DNA of 53,785 nucleotides from an uncultured Ruminiclostridium sp. Its GTDB lineage: Bacteria; Bacillota; Clostridia; Oscillospirales; Ruminococcaceae. Location of the stretch: positions 1 to 53,785 of the forward strand of contig CAJTTE010000017.1 in assembly GCA_910579265.1 (NCBI GenBank). Direction: 5' to 3'. Made by a program: the position numbers and the translations under genes. The notes beneath the pieces were generated by a model. It saw nothing but the letters and a program-made list of their open reading frames with translations, ran no database searches and was not told where the DNA came from. Positions 35,258-43,889 of the stretch are shown here, in pieces (position 1 is the first letter of the stretch; every line of letters begins with the position of its first letter).

Positions 35258-36331
35258 TTACGGAGCATTTACCCTTTCACCATTTTTGGCTTTCTCTATA
35301 AGCTCCCAATAATCGCTGTAATCCTCATACAAATCCTCAAGCGTAACCAAGTCCTCCTCGATCCCGCCGGGCTTTGAAATAAATTTCCCCGTCTCAAGAT
35401 CTTCTGTAGTCCAGCCCACCATAGATCCTACCGCAATGCCGCCCTTTTCATCGTTATCGTAAATCCGCGAATGAAGCCTGCTAAACGGTAGTTCGGATCT
35501 CTTTGAGACCGCCATTGTAACCTCTACCGCATATTCCGCCGCCGCAGGGATCAAAAACTCCTCATATGTCCTTACCGAAACGGCTGTCGTACCGTCGGCA
35601 ACGGCAACTAAAACGCTGTTTTCATCCTCATGCAGAAGTCCCGAGGCTTTCCTCCGGATTTTTCTTTTTATAATATCACAAGTTTCCTCTTTATCAAAAG
35701 GTTTTACCTTATCGCCGTAGTATTCGTAAAGCTGCTCCACGGTACAGTCATCGATCCTTTTATCGTCGATAGCGGAAACGAATCCTCCCTTTACTCCGTC
35801 CTTACTTCTCCATGCAACCAGCGTCTCGTCGATCATCCGCCCGTCGCTGTCCGTATCATAGGCGACAAAGGCTAAATTCCCTATCGTAAGCTCTTCATTC
35901 AGCAGAGTGTCCGCCAAAACTCCGCTTATATCAAAAGCGGCGTCAGGTATATATTCCGGCTTAGAGACCCTTATGGTAACAAAAACACCGTCAAGCGACA
36001 GTGAAAAATGCACCGAAGAACTGTCAAAAAGCCGGTTATTGGTTACGGCGGAAAACTCATTGCCGATCCTCGAGGCGATTTTCCTCACCTTTTCAACAAC
36101 TTCATTATTGCTGTCGTCCAAATCTGTAACGTCAGCCTCGGTAACATCACCCGCCGTCAAAGCGGCCGTGGTCTCTGCGGAAGCGGTTTCCGATAAAACA
36201 GAGGTAATATCGGGAGCTGTTGAGGTATCCGAACTATCCTTATTTCCGCCGTTGCCGGAACATCCGCACAAAACCATACACATAACAGCAAATGCCGTAG
36301 CAACGGAAAATAACTTTCTTTTAATGATCAT
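35258..36331 (-). CDS. Lipoprotein with a duplicated domain, function unknown
   Basis: 357 aa from MIIKRKLFS, chosen because GGAAGG lies 6 nt upstream; an ATG 13 codons earlier overlaps gdpP. The signal peptide ends in the lipobox VLCGC, so the mature protein should be lipid-anchored outside the membrane. A Ser/Thr/Asp-rich linker follows, then two related halves: (1) ends LVAWRSKDGVKGGFVSAIDD then TVEQLYEYY; (2) ends MVGWTTEDLETGKFIS then TLEDLYEDY. I do not recognise the fold. The start lies within about 35 bp of the gdpP stop, so it is likely co-transcribed with that c-di-AMP phosphodiesterase. Confidence 0.72.
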   Translation of the reverse strand: MIIKRKLFSVATAFAVMCMVLCGCSGNGGNKDSSDTSTAPDITSVLSETASAETTAALTAGDVTEADVTDLDDSNNEVVEKVRKIASRIGNEFSAVTNNRLFDSSSVHFSLSLDGVFVTIRVSKPEYIPDAAFDISGVLADTLLNEELTIGNLAFVAYDTDSDGRMIDETLVAWRSKDGVKGGFVSAIDDKRIDDCTVEQLYEYYGDKVKPFDKEETCDIIKRKIRRKASGLLHEDENSVLVAVADGTTAVSVRTYEEFLIPAAAEYAVEVTMAVSKRSELPFSRLHSRIYDNDEKGGIAVGSMVGWTTEDLETGKFISKPGGIEEDLVTLEDLYEDYSDYWELIEKAKNGERVNAP

Positions 36332-36366
36332 ATTTTTCCTTCCCTGCTTAAGAAAGCGCCGACGCA

Positions 36367-38343
36367 TCATCCTAAGCTTTCATAATAATCGTCAATTGCT
36401 TCCTTAAGCCGTCTGCCGGCTTCTTCCATAGTAACTCCTCCGTGAAGCTGCGTTGCTGCCATGGTCTGATGGCCTCCCCCTCCCAGATGTTCCATAACGA
36501 GCTGAACGTTAAGAGCTCCTAAAGAACGGGCACTGATATATATTTCGTCCCCTCCGCTCTTGTAGTATACAAAGGAGGCGTCCACATTTTCAATACCCAG
36601 AAGCTCATCTGCCGCCTGAGGCGCGACAAGGCGCATTTCAGGGCTGTACATTGTGGTATAAGCGATAGCGCACCGCTTGTATATTTCGGAATTTGAAACA
36701 AGCGCCGCTTTCTGACGGTAACTTTCAAGAGAATTTGCAAACAAACCTTTGACATTAACTGTATCCGCGCCCAATTTGCGCAAAAACGCTGCCGCCTCAA
36801 AGGTTCTTACTCCCGTTTTTATTGTAAAGTTTTTGGTATCCAGCATAATACCGGCGAGAAGAGCCTCCGCCTGTAAAGCCGTTACCTTTCCGGCCTTTCC
36901 GAAATAATTAAGGATTTCGGTTACCATTTCGGAAGCCGACGAAGCAAAGGGTTCATGATAAAAAATAATCGAATTATCAATATAATTAACGGTTTTTCTG
37001 TGATGGTCTATTATTACCACCTGTTTGGCGCGTAAATGAAGCTCTGAACTTTCCAGCATAAGGGGATTGTGGGTATCGGATATTATAAGTAAGGAGTTGT
37101 CCGTAATGCTGTCCACCGCTTCGGAAGGAGACATAAACAGACTGTTTTTCCCTTCCTCCGATGCCTTGAGACGGTCAATAAGCTGCGTACTCAAAGAAGC
37201 CAGACTGTCAACGACAACATGAGCCGTATGACCCAGGTTTCTTATTGCGCATGCTAACCCTACCGAAGAGCCCACACTATCGAGATCACTGAACTTGTGT
37301 CCCATTATGTAAACTCTGTCCGACGCTTCAACAAGCTGAATAAGCTGATTTGCAATAATCCTCGCCTTAATTTTGTTTGCCCTTTCAACTCCTTTTGAGA
37401 CGCCTCCATAAAATTCAAAACCCGAAGCGGTCTTTATCGCCGCCTGATCTCCTCCTCTGCCCTGAGCCATTTCAAGAGCCTGCTTGGCATATCCTTCACT
37501 CTCGGCGATTGTTGAAGCGGTTCGTCCTATACCTATGGATAAGGTTACGTTCATACGGTCATTTACCTGGATCTCCCTCGCTTTATCCAAAAGCTTCACC
37601 TTGCTCTCTATAAGCTTGGCGATATGCCTTTCCTCAACGACCGCCCAGAACCGGTCTCTCTGTTTTCGCAGCAAGCCGGTGGTTTCAGCAATAAAATCTT
37701 CAAGAATGCGGTCTATTTGTACCGTCACATGTGCCGTTTCACTTTCGAGGCTGCTGCTGAACAATTCGTCAAAGCTGTCGATCATTATAAGCATAACGAC
37801 CGGATGAGAAAGCTTTTTTTCAATCTGCATATTGACATGTTCCGTAACATCATTTATATAAATCAGAAATATGTTTTTTTCTTCCTGATCCGAAGGAGCG
37901 TTTCCGTAAGCACGGTAATAGCGGTCCTTATACTTGATCTCCACTCCGCCCTTAACGGTAAACCTATCCAGAGGAAGACGGGATATCACGTCTATTGAGT
38001 TTCCGTAAACGGCCTCCTCTTTGAAAAACTCTGCAAAATTTTTATTGTACCATACTATCTTCCGGGAAAAGTCCGTAATAACTACGCCCATAGGAAGACT
38101 GTAAAGAGACATTTTATTCTCCGATTTTATCTCCTCGGTTATAAGCGCAGAATACTGAAAATTACGCCTTGTTACCTGTATGAGCTTGCCAATGGCAAAC
38201 CCTGACACAAGTACTATAAAAGGCGCCAGTATCCAGAACATATCCGGCGAATACATAAATGTAAACACTGACATAAACAACAAAAGCGAGATAAGCGCAA
38301 TTATTGAAATAGCCAAACCGCCGTCACGGAAAAAATTCTTCAT
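36367..38343 (-). CDS. gdpP: Cyclic-di-AMP phosphodiesterase GdpP (DHH family)
   Basis: Membrane enzyme hydrolysing c-di-AMP to pApA, thereby affecting wall and osmotic homeostasis. 658 aa: two membrane segments (about 10-30 and 36-56), a PAS-like domain (about 80-170), a degenerate GGDEF domain (about 175-305) and the DHH-DHHA1 module. The DHH module carries GHKFSDLDS (348-356), DTH (423-425), DHHRK (446-450) and C-terminal GGGGHQTMAA. AAAGGTTT precedes the ATG. It lies between rnj and the lipoprotein gene. Confidence 0.95.
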   Translation of the reverse strand: MKNFFRDGGLAISIIALISLLLFMSVFTFMYSPDMFWILAPFIVLVSGFAIGKLIQVTRRNFQYSALITEEIKSENKMSLYSLPMGVVITDFSRKIVWYNKNFAEFFKEEAVYGNSIDVISRLPLDRFTVKGGVEIKYKDRYYRAYGNAPSDQEEKNIFLIYINDVTEHVNMQIEKKLSHPVVMLIMIDSFDELFSSSLESETAHVTVQIDRILEDFIAETTGLLRKQRDRFWAVVEERHIAKLIESKVKLLDKAREIQVNDRMNVTLSIGIGRTASTIAESEGYAKQALEMAQGRGGDQAAIKTASGFEFYGGVSKGVERANKIKARIIANQLIQLVEASDRVYIMGHKFSDLDSVGSSVGLACAIRNLGHTAHVVVDSLASLSTQLIDRLKASEEGKNSLFMSPSEAVDSITDNSLLIISDTHNPLMLESSELHLRAKQVVIIDHHRKTVNYIDNSIIFYHEPFASSASEMVTEILNYFGKAGKVTALQAEALLAGIMLDTKNFTIKTGVRTFEAAAFLRKLGADTVNVKGLFANSLESYRQKAALVSNSEIYKRCAIAYTTMYSPEMRLVAPQAADELLGIENVDASFVYYKSGGDEIYISARSLGALNVQLVMEHLGGGGHQTMAATQLHGGVTMEEAGRRLKEAIDDYYESLG

Positions 38344-38393
38344 GGCTAAATAAACCTTTCTGAGCTTATACTTAAAGAATAGTCGGTTCTTGG

Positions 38394-38421
38394 ATTATAA
38401 AACGTTTTATTCATTTTCGAA
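38394..38421 (-). promoter_or_regulatory. Possible promoter of gdpP
   Basis: Minus strand TTCGAA (38416-38421), 16 bp spacer, TATAAT (38394-38399). The -10 is perfect and the -35 weak. Confidence 0.35.
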
Positions 38422-38477
38422 CCGGTTTCATAAGAATACTTCATTAACGGTACATTATACCGCATCGCTATGATGAA

Positions 38478-38500
38478 TCATATCTGCTGCAGATATATGA
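38478..38500. other. Inverted repeat after rnj
   Basis: ATATCTGC-T-GCAGATAT is a perfect 8 bp inverted repeat directly after the RNase J stop. It lacks a T tract, so it may be an operator or a processing hairpin rather than a terminator. Confidence 0.4.
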
Positions 38501-38509
38501 AAAGTACGG

Positions 38510-40492
38510 CTATATCTCCATAATTACGGGCAATATCATAGGACTTCTCTTGGTTTTCTGATAAATATAACTTCCCAACGCTTCTTTTAAGGCAGGCTTT
38601 AAGCTGCCCCATTCGCGGAAGCTCTTTGAACATTGTTCTTCAATAGCTTTTCTCGCTATAGCCTTAGCGTCATCTATCATAGCTTCAGATTCTTTAACAT
38701 ATACAAATCCCCTGGAAACGATGTCAGGACCGGAAACGATACTTCCGTCGGATTTTCTTACCGAAGCTGCCACAATAATAAGGCCGTCCTCGGCAAGAAG
38801 CTTTCTGTCCCTGAGAACCACGGAACCCACATCTCCTACGCCCAATCCGTCAACAAGCACTCTGCCTGCCGGAACCGTTCCCGTTGTCTTCATGCTGACA
38901 TTATTTGTTTCAAGGACTTGTCCTATATCTACAATAAATATATTTTCTTCGGGTATTCCCATCCTTCTGGCAAGCATGGCATGCTTTTTCATATGCTTGA
39001 ATTCGCCGTGTATGGGAACAAAATACTTTGGCTTTGTAAGGGAGATCATCATCTTAAGCTCTTCCTGACAGGCGTGACCCGAAACATGAACGTCATACAT
39101 CTTTTCATAAACCACATCCGCCCCTAATCTCATAAGATCGTTTACAACGTTACCCACAAGCTTTTCGTTTCCGGGAATGGGTGTGGCGGAAATAATTATA
39201 AGATCCTGAGGATTTATTATTACCTGCCGGTGATCGTTGTTTGCCATCCTCGCAAGAGCCGAAAGAGGCTCGCCCTGGCTTCCGGTAGTAACGATAACAA
39301 GCTTTTCCGGAGGATAATTCTTTATTTGATCTATATCGATAAGAATACCGTTGGGAATGCGTATATAGTTCAATTCTATCGCCTTTTGCATTACATTGAG
39401 CATACTTCTTCCGCTTACGGCAACCTTTCTGCCCTGAAGGACCGCATTGTCCACGATCTGCTGTATCCTGTGGATATTGCTTGAAAAAGAAGCAACTATT
39501 ATCCGTCTGCCTTCCGCCTGATTGAAAATATTTTTAAAACTGTTTCCCACAGTACTTTCAGACATGGTATATCCCGGCCGCTCTGCATTAGTGCTTTCGG
39601 ACAATAGAGCAAGTACGCCTCTGCGCCCAAGCTCGCCGAATCGTGCAAGATCAATGATACCGCCTTCGATAGGAGTATAGTCTATCTTAAAATCCCCCGT
39701 ATGAACGACGATTCCCGCGGGTGTATGAACCGCAATGGCACATGCGTCCGGAATAGAGTGGTTCACTCTGATAAACTCCGCAGCCATACATCCCAGCTTT
39801 ACCGTATCGCCCGGATTGACCGTGATAAGCTTGCTGGAAGCCAATATCCCGTGCTCTTTAAGCTTGCCCTCCACAAGTCCCAGGGTGAGCCTTGTGCCGT
39901 AAACGGGAACATTTACCTTTTTTAATAAATAAGGCAAGCTGCCTATATGGTCCTCATGACCGTGAGTCAATACGATTCCCCTTATTTTATGCTTGTTTTT
40001 TTCAAGATAGGTAAAGTCCGGGATGACCGAATCAATGCCCGGCATCTCGTCATCGGGAAAAGCGAGACCGCAGTCAATTATGAACATATCATTGGCACAT
40101 TCGTAAACATATATGTTTTTCCCTATCTCATTAAGACCGCCAAGGGAAAAAAATTTAAGAGGCGTTGTTTTTATATCACGGCTTTTCTGTTGCGTTAAGC
40201 CTTTTTTCTCATTTACGCACTGTTTTTGCTGGCGTGACTGATTCGGGCTGCCCTTTGACGGCCTACCCGTTGTCTGATTACCGCTTTGTCTGTTCGTCTT
40301 TTGTTGACCCTGCGGTACAGCATTCGCCTGAAAACGCTGGACAGGCTTATTTGGATCCTTATTATTTGAAGCTCCGGAAACCGATGTCGTTTTGGACTTT
40401 TTTCCGGTAAATTTACGATAAAGCTTCTGCTTATCCTGCATAGCTTCATTTTTTCCCCTGAAATTGGAGATAATATTATTATTTTTTGCCAT
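38510..40492 (-). CDS. rnj: Ribonuclease J
   Basis: 5'-3' exo- and endoribonuclease of mRNA decay and rRNA maturation. The 660 aa product starts with an unusual ~110-residue basic, Gln/Asn-rich tail. A metallo-beta-lactamase/beta-CASP core follows: FFSLGGLNEIGKN, HGHEDH (177-182), VHTGDFKID, IVTTGSQGEPLSALAR and VSGHACQEEL with PKYFVPIHGE. The C-terminal domain ends TKRSPMILPVIMEI. GAAAGGA precedes ATG. A family C element and a strong promoter lie in the 650 bp upstream. Typical RNase J is ~555 aa, the surplus being the N-tail. Confidence 0.96.
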   Translation of the reverse strand: MAKNNNIISNFRGKNEAMQDKQKLYRKFTGKKSKTTSVSGASNNKDPNKPVQRFQANAVPQGQQKTNRQSGNQTTGRPSKGSPNQSRQQKQCVNEKKGLTQQKSRDIKTTPLKFFSLGGLNEIGKNIYVYECANDMFIIDCGLAFPDDEMPGIDSVIPDFTYLEKNKHKIRGIVLTHGHEDHIGSLPYLLKKVNVPVYGTRLTLGLVEGKLKEHGILASSKLITVNPGDTVKLGCMAAEFIRVNHSIPDACAIAVHTPAGIVVHTGDFKIDYTPIEGGIIDLARFGELGRRGVLALLSESTNAERPGYTMSESTVGNSFKNIFNQAEGRRIIVASFSSNIHRIQQIVDNAVLQGRKVAVSGRSMLNVMQKAIELNYIRIPNGILIDIDQIKNYPPEKLVIVTTGSQGEPLSALARMANNDHRQVIINPQDLIIISATPIPGNEKLVGNVVNDLMRLGADVVYEKMYDVHVSGHACQEELKMMISLTKPKYFVPIHGEFKHMKKHAMLARRMGIPEENIFIVDIGQVLETNNVSMKTTGTVPAGRVLVDGLGVGDVGSVVLRDRKLLAEDGLIIVAASVRKSDGSIVSGPDIVSRGFVYVKESEAMIDDAKAIARKAIEEQCSKSFREWGSLKPALKEALGSYIYQKTKRSPMILPVIMEI

Positions 40493-40680
40493 TTAAATTC
40501 CTTTCGGCGCAAGCATAAAAAAGCCTTGTCCACAAAGGCGTTTTGGGATTGTTGAATGGAAAAACGCAATCTGCCTGCGGCTTTATTTTTTGTTTTAAAA
40601 GAGAAGCACTGCACCGAATTATCGAATGATCCATCGGTAAATACTCCCCGGCATTACATTGATTTTTTCTTTCCGGCTAT

Positions 40681-40855
40681 GGCGTATCTCAAAACGAAGC
40701 AAACCGGTACAATTACGTTAAAAGTACGTCGAAAATCGTAGAAATTCGAGAGTATTTCATAGCCATCCCTTTGGGATAACCATCGGAATTCTTTGACGCA
40801 AAAAGCGTCAGCCGTTAATAGAAATAGTGCAATGTTCGGATTTTCGGATAGTTCC
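40681..40855 (-). repeat. Dispersed structured element family C, copy 3 (upstream of rnj)
   Basis: 175 bp element. On the minus strand: GGAACTATCCGAAAA start, TTAACGGC, hairpin TGACGC-TTTTT-GCGTCA, hairpin GTTATCCC-AAA-GGGATGGC, then TATGAAAT, and TTTTGAGATACGCC end. The GTTATCCC/GGGATGGC stem differs at both arms from copy 1 (GTTATCT/AGATAAC) while staying paired. The rest of the 40493-41145 gap has an upstream promoter and an unconvincing 52-64 codon frame. Confidence 0.75.
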
Positions 40856-41048
40856 TAAATTAAGGGATAGATCCCTTAACTTAAAAAGCGGAAAGCATAT
40901 GTTTTATGATTTACGGTTACAAACCGAGCATTTATAAATTTAATAAAAAGATGATCTGTAATTTTAGATCCGATTCGTTCAAAGTAAACTGCCGATGAAT
41001 ATGTACCTCCATTGACAATGCCAACAGAGGTCATAAAAAATCTATTAT

Positions 41049-41077
41049 AGTATATAACATTATTTGCCAAATGTCAA
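41049..41077 (-). promoter_or_regulatory. Strong promoter upstream of the family C element / rnj
   Basis: Minus strand TTGACA (41072-41077), 17 bp spacer, TATACT (41049-41054). It would give a leader of about 550 nt to rnj including family C copy 3. A frame starting MTSVGIVNGG begins almost at the predicted start site but has no ribosome site. Confidence 0.65.
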
Positions 41078-41145
41078 GGAAAAATACGGACAGAACGGAA
41101 AAACAGCTTCATAATATAAAAAAATGTTCTTCTATTGTCGTAAAA

Positions 41146-43455
41146 TCACCCCCGGTTCCCGTCTGCCTTCATCATCTCTCTCACCTTTGCTTCTACGCTG
41201 TCGCAAAGCGCTTTGGCGGTCTCCTGTGAATAACTTTCGGCAAACATAAATAAACCGTCGCCGTTCCTGCTTGATCTGAGAAGTACTCTGTTGCCCTTTT
41301 CCCCAAGAAACACTCCCTCAGTGACGCCGTTGGCACCGCTGGCTAAACTGCTTAGGATTCTTTGAGGCGGACAGTGGATTTTTAAAAACCTGTTTTCCGT
41401 AACCAATTCGGGCATGGTTTCCAGAAACTGTCCTAACCCTATATATGATGACGAAATTATTTCCAGAGCATTTAAAGCAAGAATAAGACCGTCAAACAAA
41501 AACGGCTGTACCGATGCAAGCTCTCTGGCATGCCTGTCGCTGTTGTCATTGGTACATTGATAATAACGCAGCACCGTTCTTCCGGTTACTTTTGCCGCTT
41601 CTTCGATAATTGACGGGAATTCCAACGGTACGGCAACGTCAAAACCTCTTTCCATAACGTCTCTCGCCACGATTGTAACCAGCTTTGAAAATCCCGCTTT
41701 TTCTTTTTCACTCACATAAAGTTCGGATTTGGTTCCGTCCCGTGTAATATTAATCGTCAAAAGATCCCCGGTCCGGTTGCTTATTTTTCTTATCGGAGCT
41801 GCTGCGGCCGCGGTAATAAGAGGATTGTTGCACTTGATTTTGACATTGTATCTGCTGGAAAAATTACTGGCATTTTCCAGCAGGCTTGAATAAAGCAAAG
41901 TAGCATTTTTAAAAGCTTTGATTTCTCCGAATCCGTCCCATTCCGCATTACGGTAATCGCCTCTTTTTAAAGCCGACTCCAGCCTTCTTTCCTGAACTCT
42001 TGTAAGAGGGAGACCTGCCTTATTGAGTACGGTAATGCTGCTCTCCGAAGACGCCTCGATATTGACTATTCCGCTTGCGTTCATGACTCGGCTTAGATGG
42101 ATAAGCGCTGGAAGCGAAGTAACTCCGCAGTCTATTACCTTTCCTCCGGATCCGGAAAAACCTGCGCAAAAACAAGCCTTAAGGACGGACGCTGCGTTTC
42201 CTGTGCCGCAGGATACTATGACCCTGTCCCCGAAAACCGCTGCAATACCACTTCCCAGAGTTGTCATAAACGAAGGTGTTATATCGGTATTGGTCTCTCC
42301 CTTGATTCCCTGTTCGCTAAGCTCTCTTTTGGGATTTTCTCCGTACTTTAAATCCTTATTCTGAATGACTTCATCACCGATGATCTTGTTATCCCATACC
42401 TTTATGCCGGGTTCGATTGTACCGTATCTTCCGAGAATACTGCCGCTGCCGAGAACGGCATTTTCATAAACGGCGGCGCCTTGCTTAAGCGATGCGTTTT
42501 CACAGATTATACCGCCGTTGCATTTACTTTTATCCGACATGAATACTCCGTCTGAGATAACGCATTGCCTCAGCTTACAGTTCTTTCCTATTGTTACATT
42601 GTCGCCTATTATACATTCGCCCCCCAATACGGTGCCTTCTCCTATTTTAACGTTTTTTCCTATATAATTGGGAGCAACGATCCGTATTCCCTTATATTCC
42701 GGTTTCTTTCCTCCGTTTTCATCTGCTGATTTAAATTCGCATTTTACGTTACCCTTAAGCATATCCGACTGACACCTTCTGTATGATTCAAGATCGCCGA
42801 TATCGCACCAGTATCCGCTTGCTTTAAAACTTGCCAGCCTCATTCCGTTCTTGATCATCTGCGGAAAAACATTTCTTGAAAAATCCCATTCCGTGTTATC
42901 AGGAATAAGCTTTAATACTTTTTTTGACAGAATATAAATTCCGGTGTTGACAAAATCACTTACTGCTCCGACATAAGAAGGTTTTTCCGAAAATCCGGCA
43001 ACAAATCCGTTTTCGGAAATAACGCATCCATATTCTCTGGGATCATTTACCTGTTTTGTAATAATAGTTGCGTCCGCGTCTTTTTTAAAATGGTAAGCCA
43101 TTGCCTGTGTAAGATCAAAATCACACATGGCATCCCCGCTTATTACCAAAAAATCATCGTCATAGCCTGCCGCCTCAACCGCTTTTTTTACGCATCCGGC
43201 CGTACCGAGCGGACTGTCCTCATATGAAAAATCCAGAGCTATCCCTTTATATCTTCGGCCTTCAAAATAATTTTCTATTTGAGATCCGCGGTATCTTAAT
43301 GTAAAAACCGCCTCTGTACAATCATGTTTTGCAAGCAAATCAAGTATATATTCGCTTACGGGGCGTCCGCAAAGCTTGACCATAGGTTTGGGCACTGTGC
43401 ATGTGATCGGGCGGAGACGGCTTCCTTCTCCTCCTGCCATTATAACAGCCTTCAT
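41146..43455 (-). CDS. NDP-sugar nucleotidyltransferase fused to a phosphomannomutase-like domain
   Basis: 769 aa. Residues 1-235 are an NTP-transferase: AVIMAGGEGSRLRP, VPKPMVKLCGRP, ISGDAMCDFDL and GYWCDIGDLESY. Residues 255-365 form a left-handed beta-helix of hexapeptides (IGKNVKIGEGTVLGGECIIG). Residues about 390-760 resemble phosphohexomutase, but the active-site TASHNP is EASSES (467-472, one Ser kept) and the metal loop DGDGDR is not found, TRDGTKSE standing at the expected place. So mannose-1-phosphate guanylyltransferase-type activity is plausible and mutase activity doubtful. AGGAGGG precedes ATG. It is divergent from the gene at 43671. Confidence 0.88.
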   Translation of the reverse strand: MKAVIMAGGEGSRLRPITCTVPKPMVKLCGRPVSEYILDLLAKHDCTEAVFTLRYRGSQIENYFEGRRYKGIALDFSYEDSPLGTAGCVKKAVEAAGYDDDFLVISGDAMCDFDLTQAMAYHFKKDADATIITKQVNDPREYGCVISENGFVAGFSEKPSYVGAVSDFVNTGIYILSKKVLKLIPDNTEWDFSRNVFPQMIKNGMRLASFKASGYWCDIGDLESYRRCQSDMLKGNVKCEFKSADENGGKKPEYKGIRIVAPNYIGKNVKIGEGTVLGGECIIGDNVTIGKNCKLRQCVISDGVFMSDKSKCNGGIICENASLKQGAAVYENAVLGSGSILGRYGTIEPGIKVWDNKIIGDEVIQNKDLKYGENPKRELSEQGIKGETNTDITPSFMTTLGSGIAAVFGDRVIVSCGTGNAASVLKACFCAGFSGSGGKVIDCGVTSLPALIHLSRVMNASGIVNIEASSESSITVLNKAGLPLTRVQERRLESALKRGDYRNAEWDGFGEIKAFKNATLLYSSLLENASNFSSRYNVKIKCNNPLITAAAAAPIRKISNRTGDLLTINITRDGTKSELYVSEKEKAGFSKLVTIVARDVMERGFDVAVPLEFPSIIEEAAKVTGRTVLRYYQCTNDNSDRHARELASVQPFLFDGLILALNALEIISSSYIGLGQFLETMPELVTENRFLKIHCPPQRILSSLASGANGVTEGVFLGEKGNRVLLRSSRNGDGLFMFAESYSQETAKALCDSVEAKVREMMKADGNRG

Positions 43456-43670
43456 ATAATCCCTCCTGCTTTTTGTATCTGTCTTTTATTATTTCAACAG
43501 AAGTCCCACATATTCACAACAAGCATAAAATTAAGCCGGCAGTTCCGAACCGGATACTTAACAAAAGATTCGTCACCCGCATATTATGTATTGTATCGTC
43601 AGCCGATTAAAGAAATAACCTGAAATAACAACGCAGTTTTAAATAAAAATTTACAGAAAGGAATTAAAGT

Positions 43671-43889
43671 ATGGAAGTATGGTATCTATCGGTAAAAAAC
43701 TATACAGAGGCTATTAGAGGAAAAAATTATCTACAGAGTCTTAATATAAACAGTGCGGTCGAAAAAATCAGCGGTAAGGGCGGATGCAGCTTTACTATTC
43801 GGGTAAAGGGCGATCCGGAAAGAGCGTCCCGCCTTTTAAGCACCGCAGGAATAAGCGTAATAAAAATTTTTGACAGGAATAAACGCTGA
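43671..43889 (+). CDS. DUF3343 / putative Se/S carrier-like protein
   Basis: 72 aa. Sequence VWYLSVKNYTEAIRGKNYL and the basic tail KGDPERASRLLSTAGI fit the small DUF3343 family, proposed as a Se/S carrier and often beside cysteine-desulfurase-like genes. AAAGGAATTAA precedes ATG. Its stop overlaps the next start (TGATG), so the two are translationally coupled. It opens the plus-strand block; the 215 bp divergent gap before it holds no clear promoter that I can name. Confidence 0.75.
   Translation: MEVWYLSVKNYTEAIRGKNYLQSLNINSAVEKISGKGGCSFTIRVKGDPERASRLLSTAGISVIKIFDRNKR

Noticed and set aside
35027..35377. Plus-strand 116-codon frame
   Set aside because: Generated by repeat B copy 2 and the antisense of the lipoprotein gene end.
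40876..41070. 64-codon minus-strand frame below the strong promoter
   Set aside because: The first ATG lies inside the promoter spacer and the next is nearly at the start site without a ribosome site; kept only as a note.
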